A program made the translations under genes and the position numbers. Below are positions 12,426 to 25,452 of a stretch of 64,000 nucleotides of DNA, in pieces (positions within the stretch are counted from its first letter, which is position 1; each line of letters begins with the position of its first letter). The DNA is from Alnus glutinosa. Lineage: Eukaryota > Streptophyta > Magnoliopsida > Fagales > Betulaceae. The notes beneath the pieces are model-generated. The model ran no database searches, was not told where the DNA came from, and was given only the letters and a program-made list of their open reading frames with translations. The stretch is taken from positions 28,974,544-29,038,543 of the forward strand of contig NC_084887.1 of NCBI RefSeq assembly GCF_958979055.1, in the 5' to 3' direction.

Positions 12426-14081
12426 AATAATAACTTGCAACAAAAGATTGACAAAGACAGAAGGGCATTGACGTTGTATGTATTGAGAAACAGTTAGTTC
12501 GTATGCATATCAAGGAGTTGCTCCCAATCTATCTAAAACTTCTCCTGCCGTGCGAGCAGGAAATTACTTTCTATTGTGAAACCTGAGATTTTATTTTTCA
12601 ATACTTTATGATAAATTGAGACTTCATTTTCCAAATCCAAGGAATATGAAAACAAACAACCAACAAATATGAAAAAGCCATGTATTATCCCTCGATTTTC
12701 CTGTAAATCAAAATCTTAGGTGACGTATTCATCAAGATAGGAGAGATCAAAGGAGAGACACTTCGGTGAGTAAACATTTCACATGCAAATTTCATGATAC
12801 AGGCAGAGCTAAAATTAGTCCTCAAAATTTCAATTAAAACAGAATCTTCAAAGCTTAATCCCAATTATGTTCTCTCTCATCAAGGCACACAAACAATATT
12901 AATTTTCCATATCAGATACTGCACCAACTATCCAATGGAGTAACGGAATCATCAAGGGCACATTGGAAAGAAACACGACCTCTTCTTTTTTTATTTTTTT
13001 CAGGATGTCAGGAAAAAAATTAATAATTTTTGGAGACGACTGAGAAATAACAGAATTGCAATACTTCTCTACAGCAGGGCACATGAAAGGGCTAACATTA
13101 CAAGAGAAGTCCATTGGTGAACAAGAAAGAAATGTTCAACAAATTGTGTACCTGGTGACTCACAATTAATTGTAAGAGAAAGGACTCTTCTCTGTCTCTG
13201 TCTCTCACCCCTCACAGATTGGTACAGGCCTATTCCTTCAGAAGGTAAGTGTAAATTTGACTATTTAAACTGTATGGACCAATATAAAGAAGCCATTGAT
13301 AACATTCCCCAATCTCCCAAATGCCAAATCAACATCCGAACAACCAACAGTATGCTTGGGTGTGTCAGTTCACAGTGACTGATGCAAAGATATATTTGTT
13401 GATTCCTGCTAAGCACGATCTGGGTATAAAGAAGCAACATATCCGCAACACAACAAAATTGCTTTTGATATAAATGAACTCAAAAATTGACAACTGCACG
13501 AAAATATAGAGTGGTTAGATATGAGAAATTCATTAATTCCCTCTCCCAAACCAACACACTACTGCAGTCTACTTCTTTAACTTTTCACCCATTACATATG
13601 CACGCCCTAAGTTTCCCATATATCAAAATTCTAATGCACATTGTTGTCATAGGGCTCCCAGTGCATAGAGATTTTTTCTCTATTCAGTTTCAACTGATCT
13701 TACTGAGAATGTGTGTGATGTGTAATTCCTTGTTCCATTAGAATTCTGCATGATTAACTATTTTCAAACCCTTTCTTGAAAAGTTTCTATCTTGCCATTA
13801 TTCGTGAAAATCAATTTTTTTTTTTTTACTAAAACTAGCTGCCTCCCACATTATTAATTTTCTCGTATACATATATCAAATGGACATTGCTGATAATCTT
13901 TTGGCCCCCAGCTATACATTCAAACTTAGAAGACTTTCATAATTACAGACTAACTTAACAATAAATAATCAATATAAATTACTGCATAAAAAGTCTGTAT
14001 ATGAATAAGGGGTTGCGCCCCTCTGCGATTTTTGAAATATATTTTACTTATAAGGAAAAAAAAAAAAAAAAAAATCATACT
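12426..14081. other. 3' flank of the membrane-protein gene
   Basis: AT-rich sequence with no exon-like block found. It probably contains the 3'UTR and terminator of the minus-strand gene ending at 14082. Short ORFs here (12899-13114, 13487-13741) have no family features. Confidence 0.4.
13992..14075 (+). mobile_element. LINE-like 3' tail with poly-A
   Basis: AAGGGGTTGCGCCCCTCTGC, a short T/A stretch, ACTTATAAGG, and a run of about 19 A. It resembles the LINE/SINE tails elsewhere in the window and ends 7 bp before the stop codon of the minus-strand gene. Confidence 0.5.
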
Positions 14082-17000
14082 TCAAGTTGGAAGCGGAGAC
14101 ATTTGGATTTCATCGTCGAACACCCCATTTGATGGATTGGAATTTTGAACAGAATCTTTCCTTGTACGTTCCAAAGAAGTCGCCTCATATATCCCTACAA
14201 ATTTAGTCACATTTCCCTATAAGGTATGTACAATTAATTATCAAAAAGAAAAAGGGGCAGAAATGAATAAATGCGCATGAAAACACTAAGTCACAGGTTG
14301 GCTATTTTTTTTTTTTTTTTTTGTAAGTACAACCTGGCTAAATTATTAACAAATTCATGCCAGATGCTAAGACCAGAACCGTGTTTTATGGGATTTTTTT
14401 TTTCCCTGAGAAAATACAAAAGCAGGAACAAAAATAAAAGAGTCAGAGGTTTGAGGTCATTGATTGGGTTCAATACCCAGGAGGTAGGGAAGAAATGGGA
14501 ATTCCTCCATAGGAAAGAGTGAGATTAAGTGCAGTCGCATTGGCATTGCGATAGATTTTTCTAACTGACCAGGACGGGAATTTGTGAAGGATGGAGTTGA
14601 TGTCTCTAATGAAAGGATGGGATCAATATTCCAATCCAGAGGAAACAGTGTATTTTGTGCGAGCCGCATTGCATAAAAGTTTTTCACTTTAATTTTCCCT
14701 TTCCAGTAACCTTGTTTAAACACACCTTTTCCCCCACTGTATCCATAAGAAACAAACTCTATAGCATAGAAAGGAAATATGAAGAAAGAATGGCTAGGCC
14801 TCTTTCCTCAGAGGCACCCAGTATGATAGATAAAATGGGGAAAAAAAAAAAAACACTCCAAACATACTTAGATAAAGCAGCATTTCCTCCTAAATAATAA
14901 ACCTTTTGCTATTAGTCACACATTTAGCCCTCTTTCTTACCATGGGATTCAAATGGAAACTGAGGCCAACAATTTGATGGATCTTACTTCAAAGATGTAG
15001 ATACCATCTTTAGGAGCCAAAAGTATGGGTTGAATGTTGAGTCTATGACCTAAGATGCTTCAATCTTCTTTAAATGAATCAGAGTTTTACACTACCATTT
15101 ATTGATTATTTAAATTATCATCTCTTTGACATCATAGATTTAAATCCATGAGAACAATGTAGGTAAATTATCCAGCTTCAAGTTATCTGGATCACATGAA
15201 CCTTGAGGAAATCAAATAACAACAATAGCTAACTTTTAGAAGCATTTTCAGTCTTTTAGTCCGATGATGTTGATAGACTACTGCTAGTTGATCCAAAACG
15301 TAATCAACAATATTGAAGCCATGATCCAACAAAGAAAGTTATAAAATAAAATAGGTGAAAAATCTTTTGGATTAAGAGATGAAGCTAAAGTTAGAGAGAC
15401 TGAAGAGTATTACTAAGACTAAAAAGTGTAAAGTATCCCTTAATTGCTATGCAAAATGGTCCTATGACCAATTATGACTTTCTTAATTGCTTGAAAAGAT
15501 TGTATTAGAAATTTGAGGCTACAACAGGTACATTGGTTCAAGTTTTCAACCTTCTCCAGATCAAGACACGTCTAAAATAAATATGCATACATTTAAATGT
15601 GAAATACTACGTGTTACTCGAGATGCATTTCAGCATAATTTATTGCACAAAATTGTATACCAAGACAATTACTGAAGACACACCTTTTTGCACCAATGAA
15701 TTGTTCAGTTTAGTAAAAATTGCATGGAAATATGAAAAATAACTTTCTATACGTACCAAAGCCTAAAATTAAGCAGCAAATTAGGAAGCCTGGTAGAGAG
15801 AAGTCCATTTTGTACACAACCTCCAGGACGATGATACATCCTCCAGCTACCATTAAATGCCTCGGAGAAGAGAAAACCATGTGTAATCTACAAACATATG
15901 AGAGTTATACCAATCATTTTATGAGCCCCTTAAGTATACCCTAAAATCATGAGATATTTTCAAAATGAAAACATTTGCAATAGAAGAGCTTGTAGCAACA
16001 TTTACGCAAAAACAGAATCAGGTTATACTTTATATTGTGTAGAGAGAACTGAAGATGAAACATAAAAATTAAAAGAAAAGATGCAAGAGAGACACAAAAA
16101 ACCAGTCAACAGGTATGTCAAGCATAACTGGTAAGAGTTCACAGACAACAGAACCATCATAGACCTATGTGGAGTCATAATTGATTCTCTCAAAAGCAGT
16201 GATGCTCTTCAATCATGCCATCATATTAGTTCAAGCAAAACATCACCATGACAAAGGTTGGTGCAATGGTTGACAAACTTTCATGTCTTTTTCTTTCAAA
16301 CATCATTAAGAGAATCAGGACTCTCTTATAAGTTTTTCCCAGCAAAGAAGTTTAATGTGAGTTTCATTTAGTTCGCTTGCACCCAAAAAATAATAATAAT
16401 AATAATTAATTAAAAAAAAAAAAAAAACAAAAACAAAACAAATAGTAAGCTGCTAAGATAGGAAAACACAATCACTGCATTCAACAAGCTCAAAGCTTAG
16501 CTAGATCATAAGGTGCTTTTGCCATTTGTATCACCTCTGAAACCCAATTGATAGAGTTTATAGAAACTGAAACTTCAAGGTTACACTCTAGCTAAAGGTG
16601 AAGTCGCTAAGCAGCTACAAAAAACAAACCAAGCAATATTACCTCACTGTCTGCTAAGTATAATTTTCACTGGAAACTCGGTATACACATTAGAAGAAAA
16701 AAGCTTGTATAAACAAAACTGAGATTTTGGAAATTCTTGTCTTCCTTCGTAAGTATACCTAACATCCAGTTCATTCTGAATATAAGATAATCATCTAGGT
16801 AGCTGCATGCTTGTTAATGCGTGTTTGTGTCAGAGAGAATAAAACACAGGTTGTAAGAGAGATAAATAGAACAGCGAATGTTTATATGAAAACATGTTTT
16901 GCATTTGTCAATATCTCGCAACTAACCTTTTTGAACAATTCAAAGCAGTATGAAGGAAATGTTCATTGATTCAACCATCAAATTTATTTAAATATATGAA

Positions 17001-18207
17001 AACTGAAATTTATTATTCTTTTCTTTATCTCAACAAATTATATAGTTTAAAAGCTAGAGTTTGAAAACTTCTACTGGAGTTCACCAGTACTCTCCTTTAA
17101 TTTCACACTTTTAATCATAGAATATAAGCACCATAGCAATAAAAGTGACTGAAAGAGAAATGATATAGTTAATACAAACTTGTAATCACGTTTTTTATCA
17201 GCATATTCTCTTCTACGTATTTGGATTGCTTTCACAAGAGAAAATCATATCTTGGCCTTTCCGTGACAGATCAAAAGGTAAAAGAAGAAAAACAAAATAT
17301 CAATAATATTGTGCTTAGTATATGGCTAATGGCTTATAGGGACCCATCACTGTACAGTGTAACAACCAAGTCAAGAATCTGGCAGTCTGATGATGCTCTA
17401 CTACTTTCTTCAGAGCTGGAAAACCCTATAAATTTATTTTCTTAATAAGTAATAAATCTCATTAGAAAGCTGAAAAACTCTATAAATTTCTGTCAGCAAA
17501 AGGAACAAAATGGATACAAACTATTTGATATTTACAATAAAACCCCACGGGATAGCTCATTGGGCTAGGAACCATGCCTCATGAAGCAAATGTCACTAGT
17601 TTGAATCTCCCCTTCCCCTCTCCCCTTGAGACCAATTATTTATTTAAAAAAAGAAAAAGAAAAAGATATTTACAATGAATAGCCTATTAAACGGTGAGAA
17701 CATCAAATCTGATTCCCTAGAAAGCTTGAACAGTTACATTTTCAAGCATCTATATGTGCATATTCCTTTCCATGCGCCTCAACTCAACTCAACCAATCCT
17801 TAATCCCAACTAATTGGGACTGGCCACATGGATCCTTTTATGTGACTTGACCCTATATAAGGCCATGCCCCCATTTACCTCTCTAACAAGTATGTCTTTT
17901 CTTATAAATTCTATCCGTGTCTTTTTTGACTTCCTTTTGATGTTTTTGCTCCTTCCACATTAATATAATCACTCTTCTGCACTCGTTTGTTTGCATGAAT
18001 TACAAACCCAAATTGTAAAGGACAGAGCAGCATTAAGGAGAGTACATGTAAGGTACCTTTCTTCTGCAATACTGTCGACATAGGATATCAAGATAACTCC
18101 GAAGAGAATAGTGCTCAAAAAAGCCCAAGTAGAGAATGGCAACTCCACACTGCTACCAGAAGGTGATCCCTAAGTGCTCAAAATAAAAAAGAGGGGGATG
18201 GGGATCA

Positions 18208-18245
<38 letters not shown>

Positions 18246-21200
18246 ACAAATAAAAAAGAAAAGAAAAAGAAGCAACTAAATGTCAATCAAGAAACCTATG
18301 ACTAAAAGCATGCTGTCAGACTTACTATGATCATGTCCCACATGGCCACAGGAAACAGAAAGCATGTTGCAGAAGCAATAGTAATAGCATGAAGCCGTCT
18401 TTTAAGTTGATTCTGACAGCAGAAAAATGGTTAGAATCTTATATTGTCATGGATATTAAGTAGCTTACATCAATTCCAAAAGGGGAAAAAATGTACTCGA
18501 AGTAAATGGGCCAACAGGGAATGCACAAGATAACCGCATTTAGCTGAAAATCAACACCTTGAGAGACACGCGCCGTGCAATCACCCTTCTCAATGCCGAT
18601 AAGACTCCAGCGAAAATAGGAACTACCATTTCTGTCATACCCAACACTTGTTCTGTCTGAACCTCAGCATCAGGGCTATCTTTCAATGGTAATTCCAGGT
18701 TAAGCTCACAATAACAACAAAGTTGAAAATATGCTTATTATTCACAATAAACAAGGAGAGGACTGAAAGAAACGAGGAAAGTAAGCAAAAGAATACTAAA
18801 ATACACACACAAAAATAAATAAATGAATCAATAAATAAATAAATAAATCAGCTAAACACAATTTCAGTTTGAGAAAAATTTGACGTAAAACAGGATATAG
18901 AATGGGGAATATGTCGCCATGGCCCACCCTTGAGCTAGTAAGTAGAAAGATGCCAACATTGCAATAAGGCCGCCTACCTGGTAAAAGATGAGGAAACATC
19001 CATCTGAGTATTTAAAAAAAAGATATCTATTGTTGTTCATTCTATATCTAAAGAAAAGATATCTATTATGCTCCAATCAAATTGTTCTCATTATGAGAAG
19101 TGAAGGCAAAGTTATCTCATTTTGATTCCTTATGTAAATATTTTACTTAAAACTAAAACTTGATTACAAAAGAAAGTCCAGCACTTCTACTAGTGTAATT
19201 CATTGACCAACATTATGGATGACTATACAGGCAAAACTCTTGCATCCATGTTAAAGTGACTAGTGACTCTTACGAGACTGATATCAATTTGAACTCAATC
19301 ACAGGAGAAATATGTGCTCTAATATATTAATTTTTAACTGATACAAAGCACATCAGTCACAAAACCTAAAACCATGACATGAAGCATATTAGAGTAAGCT
19401 ACCTTCTTCCAAATATGGCCCCTCCGCCCATATAATACTGCAGATAATACTCCAAGAACAGCACCAGAATACTCCGCCAATATAGCTCTAGCACATATAC
19501 AACAAAATGAATGGTAACAACTAACAAATAGAGACCATGAACAAGAAAGAACATACATTATGAACAATCAAGGAAAAAGAAGGAACCAAGTGACAGTATT
19601 TTTTATTAAGTGATGTAAGAAGGTCAAAGATCAAGTGCCCCACAACAAATAGATTTTAGTAAAGGGGACCTACTTGAGGCCATGCCCACAGGAAAAAAAC
19701 CCAAGCTTTACCCAACCCGTGCAAAGGGGGCGCTTTGCACGGTATCCAAGGGATCTAGTCGGGGCAAAGCCCCATATACCCCAGTTATCAAAAAAAGAAG
19801 TAAAGGGGACCTAGACTTTATCCAAAGGGGAGAGGAACAAAGTAGACATCATAAGCTCCTAATTTTAAGTTCAAGCCACTAGGATCTTTACCATGTAGAA
19901 TGGTTTACAAATCCATCCAAGTTTCTTGAGTTCTGAACAAACACTTTGAAAAGAGAGATAGCAGATGATAAAACTTATAGCTTTTATGATGATGGATTTA
20001 TAAGATGAAATTGCAACTTAGGTCACAGCTCAAGCAATCTTAGAACATTCGATTTTTTTTCGTAAATAGCTGCTTATTCAGGACATTGCAAGAGTCCTCA
20101 ATATAATAAGGTATTGACTTGCCAAACTTAATTACCTACCACCTATCTTAGGCCATAAATTTGCAACAGTAAATAAGTGGCCCAAAGAGAAAATGATTGC
20201 TGCCTAGAGAATCATCTACAAATGCATATTAATGAGATGGCAGCTTGAGCACTTAGCTTGAACCTAAAGCACCTATAAAGTGGTATGAGCCAACATATGA
20301 AGCATTGAGGGATCCAGAGCAAAAGGATACAGAAAGAGAGCAATCCCAGTAAATTATGAAAGGGCTATAGATACATACACAATACATGCAGACATGCATG
20401 CCTCAGCATCACAAACAACAGTAAGTGATTTATTTATTTTTATTTTTTAACATATATTTAAAATTCCAAAATTTTACCTTGTAACTTATAATATTTAATT
20501 CCATGTCTAAAACATTGCCGAGAAACAACAGTATGTGATTTATTTGTTTTTAACACATTTAAATTCCAAAAATATTCCCTGTGACTTAATACTTTTTATG
20601 AATCATTCATTACACATCCAAATATTCACCAAGATTCACACCAAAGGCAAGGTATTGTTATTTAGGAAAGAAGATACAAGGAAAGAATGCTTTACCAATT
20701 CATAACAAAGTGCAACTCATAACAATAATCAATTCCAATTAAAGTTTCATATACAACAATACAAGCATCCCAAAGTGTTCATTACATGTCCAAATGGGGA
20801 CACATTCATAGTGCATGGGACACCTGTACAAGAAATGTTAGGGAAGAGTCAACACAATGATTGACTCAAGTTTTACAATGATACAAGCCTCCCAAAGTGT
20901 TTATCATGTGTTCAACTGCGGACACATTGGGAGTGCATGAGACATATGTCCCAGAAGTTTTAGGGAAAAGTCAAATAGCTTTTCAAAAAAGTTACCATGT
21001 TTCTTTTGGCACTTAGTAGCCCACAAGTAAGCACCTAAGAACCAATCAAAGAATTTCATTATATCCCTTAAGTACCACATGCACTGAAATCGTGAACAAA
21101 ATTACATGATCAGATGAGGTGGATGATCTTTGCAGAGCTAGTCGAACATTATTCTCAAACAACTTACTATTTAACAGGGTAGCTATCCAGAACTATAAGA

Positions 21201-23740
21201 TAATCCTCACAATTACAATGGCCACGCTTGGTAACATATTCTTGAAGTGTTTTCTGATTTGAGAGACAAAACAGAAAACACCACTCAACTATAATGATAT
21301 GTCTAGTTGGAAATATCCCACCTTCTCAAACACAATGGTAGTTTTGTAATCATCTTACACATGTAACACCACTTAACCACAATGATACGACGTTTCCTTA
21401 GGTCGTCCATAGTGAGGATCTTCCCTAATGCAGCCGACCAAGTAAAGAAAGCTACTCTCAAGGGAGCCTTATTCCGCCAAAAACTCCTCCAGGAGTGTTA
21501 TCATGGGGAACAAGAATCTTATAGTAAGATCTAACATCAAACGGCCCTCTCCTGAAAAGAATCCAACAAAGTTTGTCCTCAGAGATCCGTCTCACTCTAA
21601 CGAAATACAACAAAGTAAAAGGGAGGTAAAGTGATCCATCTCTCAATCATGAGCTGCTTTGAGAAAATTAATATTCCACTGATGGGAGGGACTAGAAAGC
21701 TCCAAATGGTTTGCTACAACAATGTCCTTAAAACAGGCAATGCAAGTCCAGAAAAGAGGTCTCGAGGGTTTTAGCCCCACACCAAACATCATGCCAAAAA
21801 TGAATTTTGGAGCCATCCCCCATCTCAAATCTAGTATAGCTAGACAATTCCCCCCAAACCCTCCTAATATTCTTCCAGAACCCCACCCCTTGCATCCCAT
21901 GACTCTCATTAGAACACCACTCACCACACGCACTGTCATATTTAAAATCCACAACCACTCTCCATAAGGCCTCTCTCTCATGAACGTAGTGCCAACACTT
22001 TCCACAAGAGTGCCCGGTTGAACACAAGTAAATTCTGAACCCCAAACCCTCCTTTAGCTATCAAAGTACACACCTTATTGACCGTTTATTTCTCAATCAG
22101 AATAGGAGAATATTACAAGGAACATTGTAGTAAGGGGAGGAAGATACATCGTTTATTTCACCTCAATCTTATTATAATGCAAGGTCTCTTACATTATACA
22201 ATAAATTGCAAAACATGACTCTTCAAGTGAAGAAAATCAGGGGAAAAAAAAAAGAAAGAAGAATTAAAAATGCAGTTGATAAGGAGAGTGGGCACTAGAA
22301 ACACCCAGGTGTAAGTTGAAATCTTCATCAAGCACTAGAAAACCTACCTGACTGGTCCACATGATTTGAGTCCTTTTCCCCACATGATGAAGTATAAAGC
22401 TGTTATGCCACCATTTATTATAGAAGGCACCACCTGGAAAGTGAATCACACTACATAAGGAATATACTAATCATATGAGTAAATTTCTTTGATGCCTTTA
22501 TCATGTAGTTACAGTGATAGGGATGTTTTTACTTAACCTGTTGATTTGAGAGTGGCCTGCCCTTCCAAGGCTTTTGCAGTACTAAAAAAAGGATCGATGC
22601 TGGTATCAGACAACAGAACAAAAAAAGAATGACTGGAGCTCCCGTCTGAGTCAAATAGCGGTACATGGAGTAAACTGACCATATTCTCAAGAAGTTGCCA
22701 ATAATATGGATTATCTGTAAAGGGGTTTGCCTACATGAACACAAAATCATTGATATAACAAGTTTTGATTATCAAGAAGAAGCTAAGAGAAACACATAAG
22801 AATATTGACAAAATTTTTCTCAAAAAGAAAAAGGAATGAAAGAAAGAGTAATTATGCTTTACTTTGACATATTAGTTTTCTAAATATTAAAGGTCACAGT
22901 CAAATTTACTCCATCACATATTCTCACCCAATGGTAAGTGGTAAAGGATATTCACGAAGAATGCATTAAAGGAAAGACCAGGATACATGTGAGGTAAAAT
23001 GAAAAAGGAACAATTTATAAACACTTGCATAGCATATCAACTCCATTAGCATCTCAGCTACAAAAATTTTAATAAACCCGTAAACAAATTGCCTGGCAGG
23101 CCAACCCAGAAGACCAGTAACTAAACAGCATTAGTGCCTTAACCAAAGCTTGAATCCACATCGATCACCAATAAGGCAGCTTATTGCCAAAAGAACAGGA
23201 ATTTGAAGTGGTCTCCACTCAACATCGCCCAACATAACAGTTTTAGTAAGCATTATTTATCTATCTATCCATACACATGTACTTATTTCGTTTATTTTGT
23301 TATTATTTACTTAAAACATTTATTTTATATTTGCAAAGCAGAAAACAACAATACAAGATTCAAAACCCCTCTATATCCTCTATAATTGTTTTCAATTTCC
23401 CAGCTTTCCAGGAAACCAAATAGAACTCTAAGAGTCAATTGAAGTGCTAAAAAAAATTCCCATTTCTAGGAAGAACATTAACAACAACAAATTCATGGCA
23501 CTGTGCCAGGTTGCACTAGCCCAGATGGACAAAAAACCTCCAACTTCCTGGGAATGAGAAAGTGCAAAAAAACAACGGAAACTTAATCGAAGCTTAGAAG
23601 CATACTGAAACAAAAAACTTCAAGTTCAAATTTTCCTTTTCCTGAGATTTCTATGGTACCAAGCATAGGGGTTAGGGTATTGGGCATTACCTGAAATGGG
23701 AAGATCCCCGATCTTCAGAGACTTTCCTTGGAGACATCAT
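14082..23740 (-). CDS. Multi-pass membrane protein, possibly related to the N-terminal module of ZnT5/MTP12 zinc transporters (10 exons, 355 aa)
   Basis: Exons (minus): 23740-23691, 22730-22538, 22433-22348, 19487-19403, 18977-18899, 18688-18558, 18412-18326, 18169-18057, 15887-15757, 14194-14082. Phases close over 1068 nt. The protein starts [20 protein letters not shown]. It has about eight or nine hydrophobic segments, e.g. residues 48-68, [68 protein letters not shown] and [17 protein letters not shown]. Loops carry [11 protein letters not shown] and [11 protein letters not shown]; the tail is polar. I recognise it as a conserved plant family. The 9-TM topology resembles the extra N-terminal half of ZnT5-type transporters, but no cation-efflux HxxxD motif is present, so the function stays open. 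Exon 5 to 6 uses an AT-AC intron; all others are GT-AG. Introns hold LINE and SINE insertions. Confidence 0.85.
17527..17676 (+). mobile_element. tRNA-related SINE with 12-bp target duplication
   Basis: A 126-bp insert between two copies of GATATTTACAAT (17527-17538 and 17665-17676). A box-A-like TAGCTCATTGGG lies near its 5' end and a box-B-like AGTTTGAATCTCC about 45 bp on. An A-rich (AAAAAG)n tail ends it. Short length, Pol III boxes and target duplication together support a SINE in intron 8 of the membrane-protein gene. Confidence 0.8.
17770..17950. repeat. Dispersed plant repeat, SINE-like
   Basis: Contains CTCAACTCAACTCAACCAAT and AATCCCAACTAATTGGGACT followed by GGCCACATGGATCC, a motif chain I recall from short interspersed repeats in many dicots. 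Boundaries and class are uncertain. Confidence 0.4.
18207..18244. repeat. Poly-A tract
   Basis: About 35 consecutive A between exons 7 and 8 of the membrane-protein gene, in a region that may be another retroposed tail. Confidence 0.85.
18689..18898 (-). other. AT-AC intron, probable U12-type
   Basis: On the minus strand the intron starts ATATCCTG (U12 consensus ATATCCTT) at 18898 and ends TTAC at 18689. A branch-site-like GAGCTTAACC (consensus TTCCTTAACY) lies 11 nt upstream of the acceptor. Joining CCA TTC T to CA TTG AAA GAT restores one frame, [12 protein letters not shown]. No GT-AG pair in this stretch that I could find keeps the flanking conserved frames joined. Confidence 0.85.
19658..19812 (+). 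mobile_element. Short non-LTR retroposon (SINE-like) with 14-bp target duplication
   Basis: A 127-bp insert between two copies of AGTAAAGGGGACCT (19658-19671 and 19799-19812). The insert is GC-richer, contains GTGCAAAGGGGGCGCTTTGC (an inverted repeat), and ends CCAGTTATC then A7, the same tail type as the LINEs here. This suggests mobilisation by the local LINE machinery. No coding content. Confidence 0.8.
20430..20975. repeat. Diverged direct repeats in intron 3 of the membrane-protein gene
   Basis: Two local duplications. AACAACAGTA(A/T)GTGATTTAT plus A/T-rich sequence occurs at about 20416 and 20525. A roughly 120-bp unit with ATACAAGC.TCCCAAAGTGTT and GGACACATT..AGTGCATG occurs at 20759-20855 and 20881-20975. 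Confidence 0.65.
21395..22060 (-). mobile_element. Degenerate LINE fragment (end of reverse transcriptase ORF, zf-RVT region)
   Basis: Minus-strand frames 22045-21728, 22005-21643 and 21646-21458 overlap. They carry pieces typical of the C-terminal region of plant LINE polyproteins: [15 protein letters not shown], then [20 protein letters not shown] and a VFW/F-type zinc-binding approach. Frame changes and missing ends show it is a fossil. It sits in intron 3 (22347-19488). Confidence 0.75.
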
Positions 23741-24209
23741 TTTTGCTGGGACGCAATGCTATGCACAAGAATGGATCTTTCTGGCGCGTGGAATAATTAT
23801 AAATGCCGAAAAATTAGACAAGCTTAACCACAGATTTTTTTTTTTGAATACTTAACCACAGATTAATGTGTTTCAGTTGAATCTCTCACAACTAATAACA
23901 AAGAGAAGAAAATCTCTCTCCAATTTTTTTTTCTTCCTTTTTTTCCTTTTTTCACGATCTAACGCAAAGTTCTATTACGGCCCGGCCCGACAAATCATAC
24001 TGGGCCGAAAGCCCATAATAATCGGTTCTCCAGGCTTGGCCTGGCCTGCATATTTATTTATTTTTTTTTTACGCATGTAAAAAGACATGTACCGTTTGGG
24101 TGATAAAATTTTTTAATCAAAATATTATTCTAATTCACAATGTATATTACGAAGTTTGAATTTGTGAGATAAAATTTAAAAAAGTTGAATAAAATATAAT
24201 TTATTTTTG
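23741..24209. other. Upstream region of the membrane-protein gene
   Basis: Presumed promoter and leader of the minus-strand gene starting at 23740, then AT-rich DNA. GGCCCGGCCCGAC and GGGCCGAAAGCCCA near 23981-24013 resemble GCCCA/site-II-like elements common in plant promoters. No other gene seen. Confidence 0.4.
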
Positions 24210-24299
24210 AAAAAAATAGAATATTATTCTACATTTTATTCAAACCAAATACACCATAATATATATATATATATATATTTCTTACACATGTAGGACATG

Positions 24300-24360
<61 letters not shown>

Positions 24361-25336
24361 AAACTTGTTAATGTTGTTGAAATTGTAGCCACATGAATAA
24401 AAGTAAGTAAGAGCATATTTGGGTAACACTTGTTTGTTATTATTTTTTAAAAACATGTTTGAGTGTTTTTTTTAATTAAAATTCTTCTCAAGTTTTATTT
24501 ATTTATTTTTTTTTAATTTTGTCTCAGCTTCTCTAAATTATTTAAACATAATTTTAAAAAATAAATTTTTTTAATATTCATAATTTTAAATATAAAAAAA
24601 AAAAAAAAAAAAAAAAAAAGTTACACACTCAAACGATCCTAAATTTGTAAGAAACATAAGTAGAACTCGACTTGACCTGAAAAGTAATCAAAGACAACAA
24701 TGTACGAATAGAAGGTTGCCAAATTATTCTGGATGTGACCGAATTACTCAGGTCGAAAGTTTGAAAAATGATGATATAATTATTGGAACCCCCACCCCTT
24801 TCTTGTATACTTGTTCTTTTATGATTGACGCAATAATAATAATAATAATGGTTTGATTGCTCATAAAATAAAATAAAAAATGATTTGATTGATATGATGC
24901 TTGGTGCCAAATACACAGCCTGATTACTCATAAAATAAAATAAAAGAAAAAATGATTTGATTGATATGATGCTTGGTGCCAAATATGCAGACTGATTACT
25001 CATAAAATAAAAATAAAAAATGATTTGATTGATCTGATGCTTCGTGCTAAATACGCCATAGAATGTTTTATAGCCTGCAATCATGCACCGAGTCTATAGT
25101 GCGAAAGTATTACTTTAAAGTAGGGACACACATTTCTTCCAAACTAGGTTAGAATAATTTTCTTCAACATAGTCTCCAAAAGAATTATTTATCTCTTAAC
25201 ATGGGAGAAATATTTTTTTTTTTAATGATTAATGCTAGAAACTACATTTTTATCTTACACATATCTCATAAAGTTAACGTGACAGTCATAACTAACCATT
25301 GGATCAATCATTTTTTTTTTTTAAAAAAAAAAAAAA
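24210..25336. repeat. Tandem duplication, copy 1 (about 1.1 kb)
   Basis: Starts AAAAATAGAATATTATTCTAC and ends near ATTGGATCAATCATTTTTTT. It is near-identical to 25358-26392. It holds (AT)n arrays at 24258-24279 and 24301-24355, and three internal repeats of about 62 bp around TGATTTGATTGATATGATGC (about 24860-25045). Reading frames across it follow the low-complexity sequence and look non-coding. Confidence 0.85.
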
Positions 25337-25357
25337 CACGTGCTTTTCACATGCAGA

Positions 25358-25400
25358 AAAAAATAGAATATTATTCTACATTTTATTCAAACCAAATACA

Positions 25401-25452
<52 letters not shown>

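Noticed and set aside
18558..18977. GT-AG alternatives for the exon 5 to 6 splice of the membrane-protein gene
   Set aside because: Candidate donors CT|GTTTTAC and TAC|GTCAAA with the GAAAG|ATAGCC acceptor give a stop or the wrong frame; only AT-AC keeps the conserved reading.
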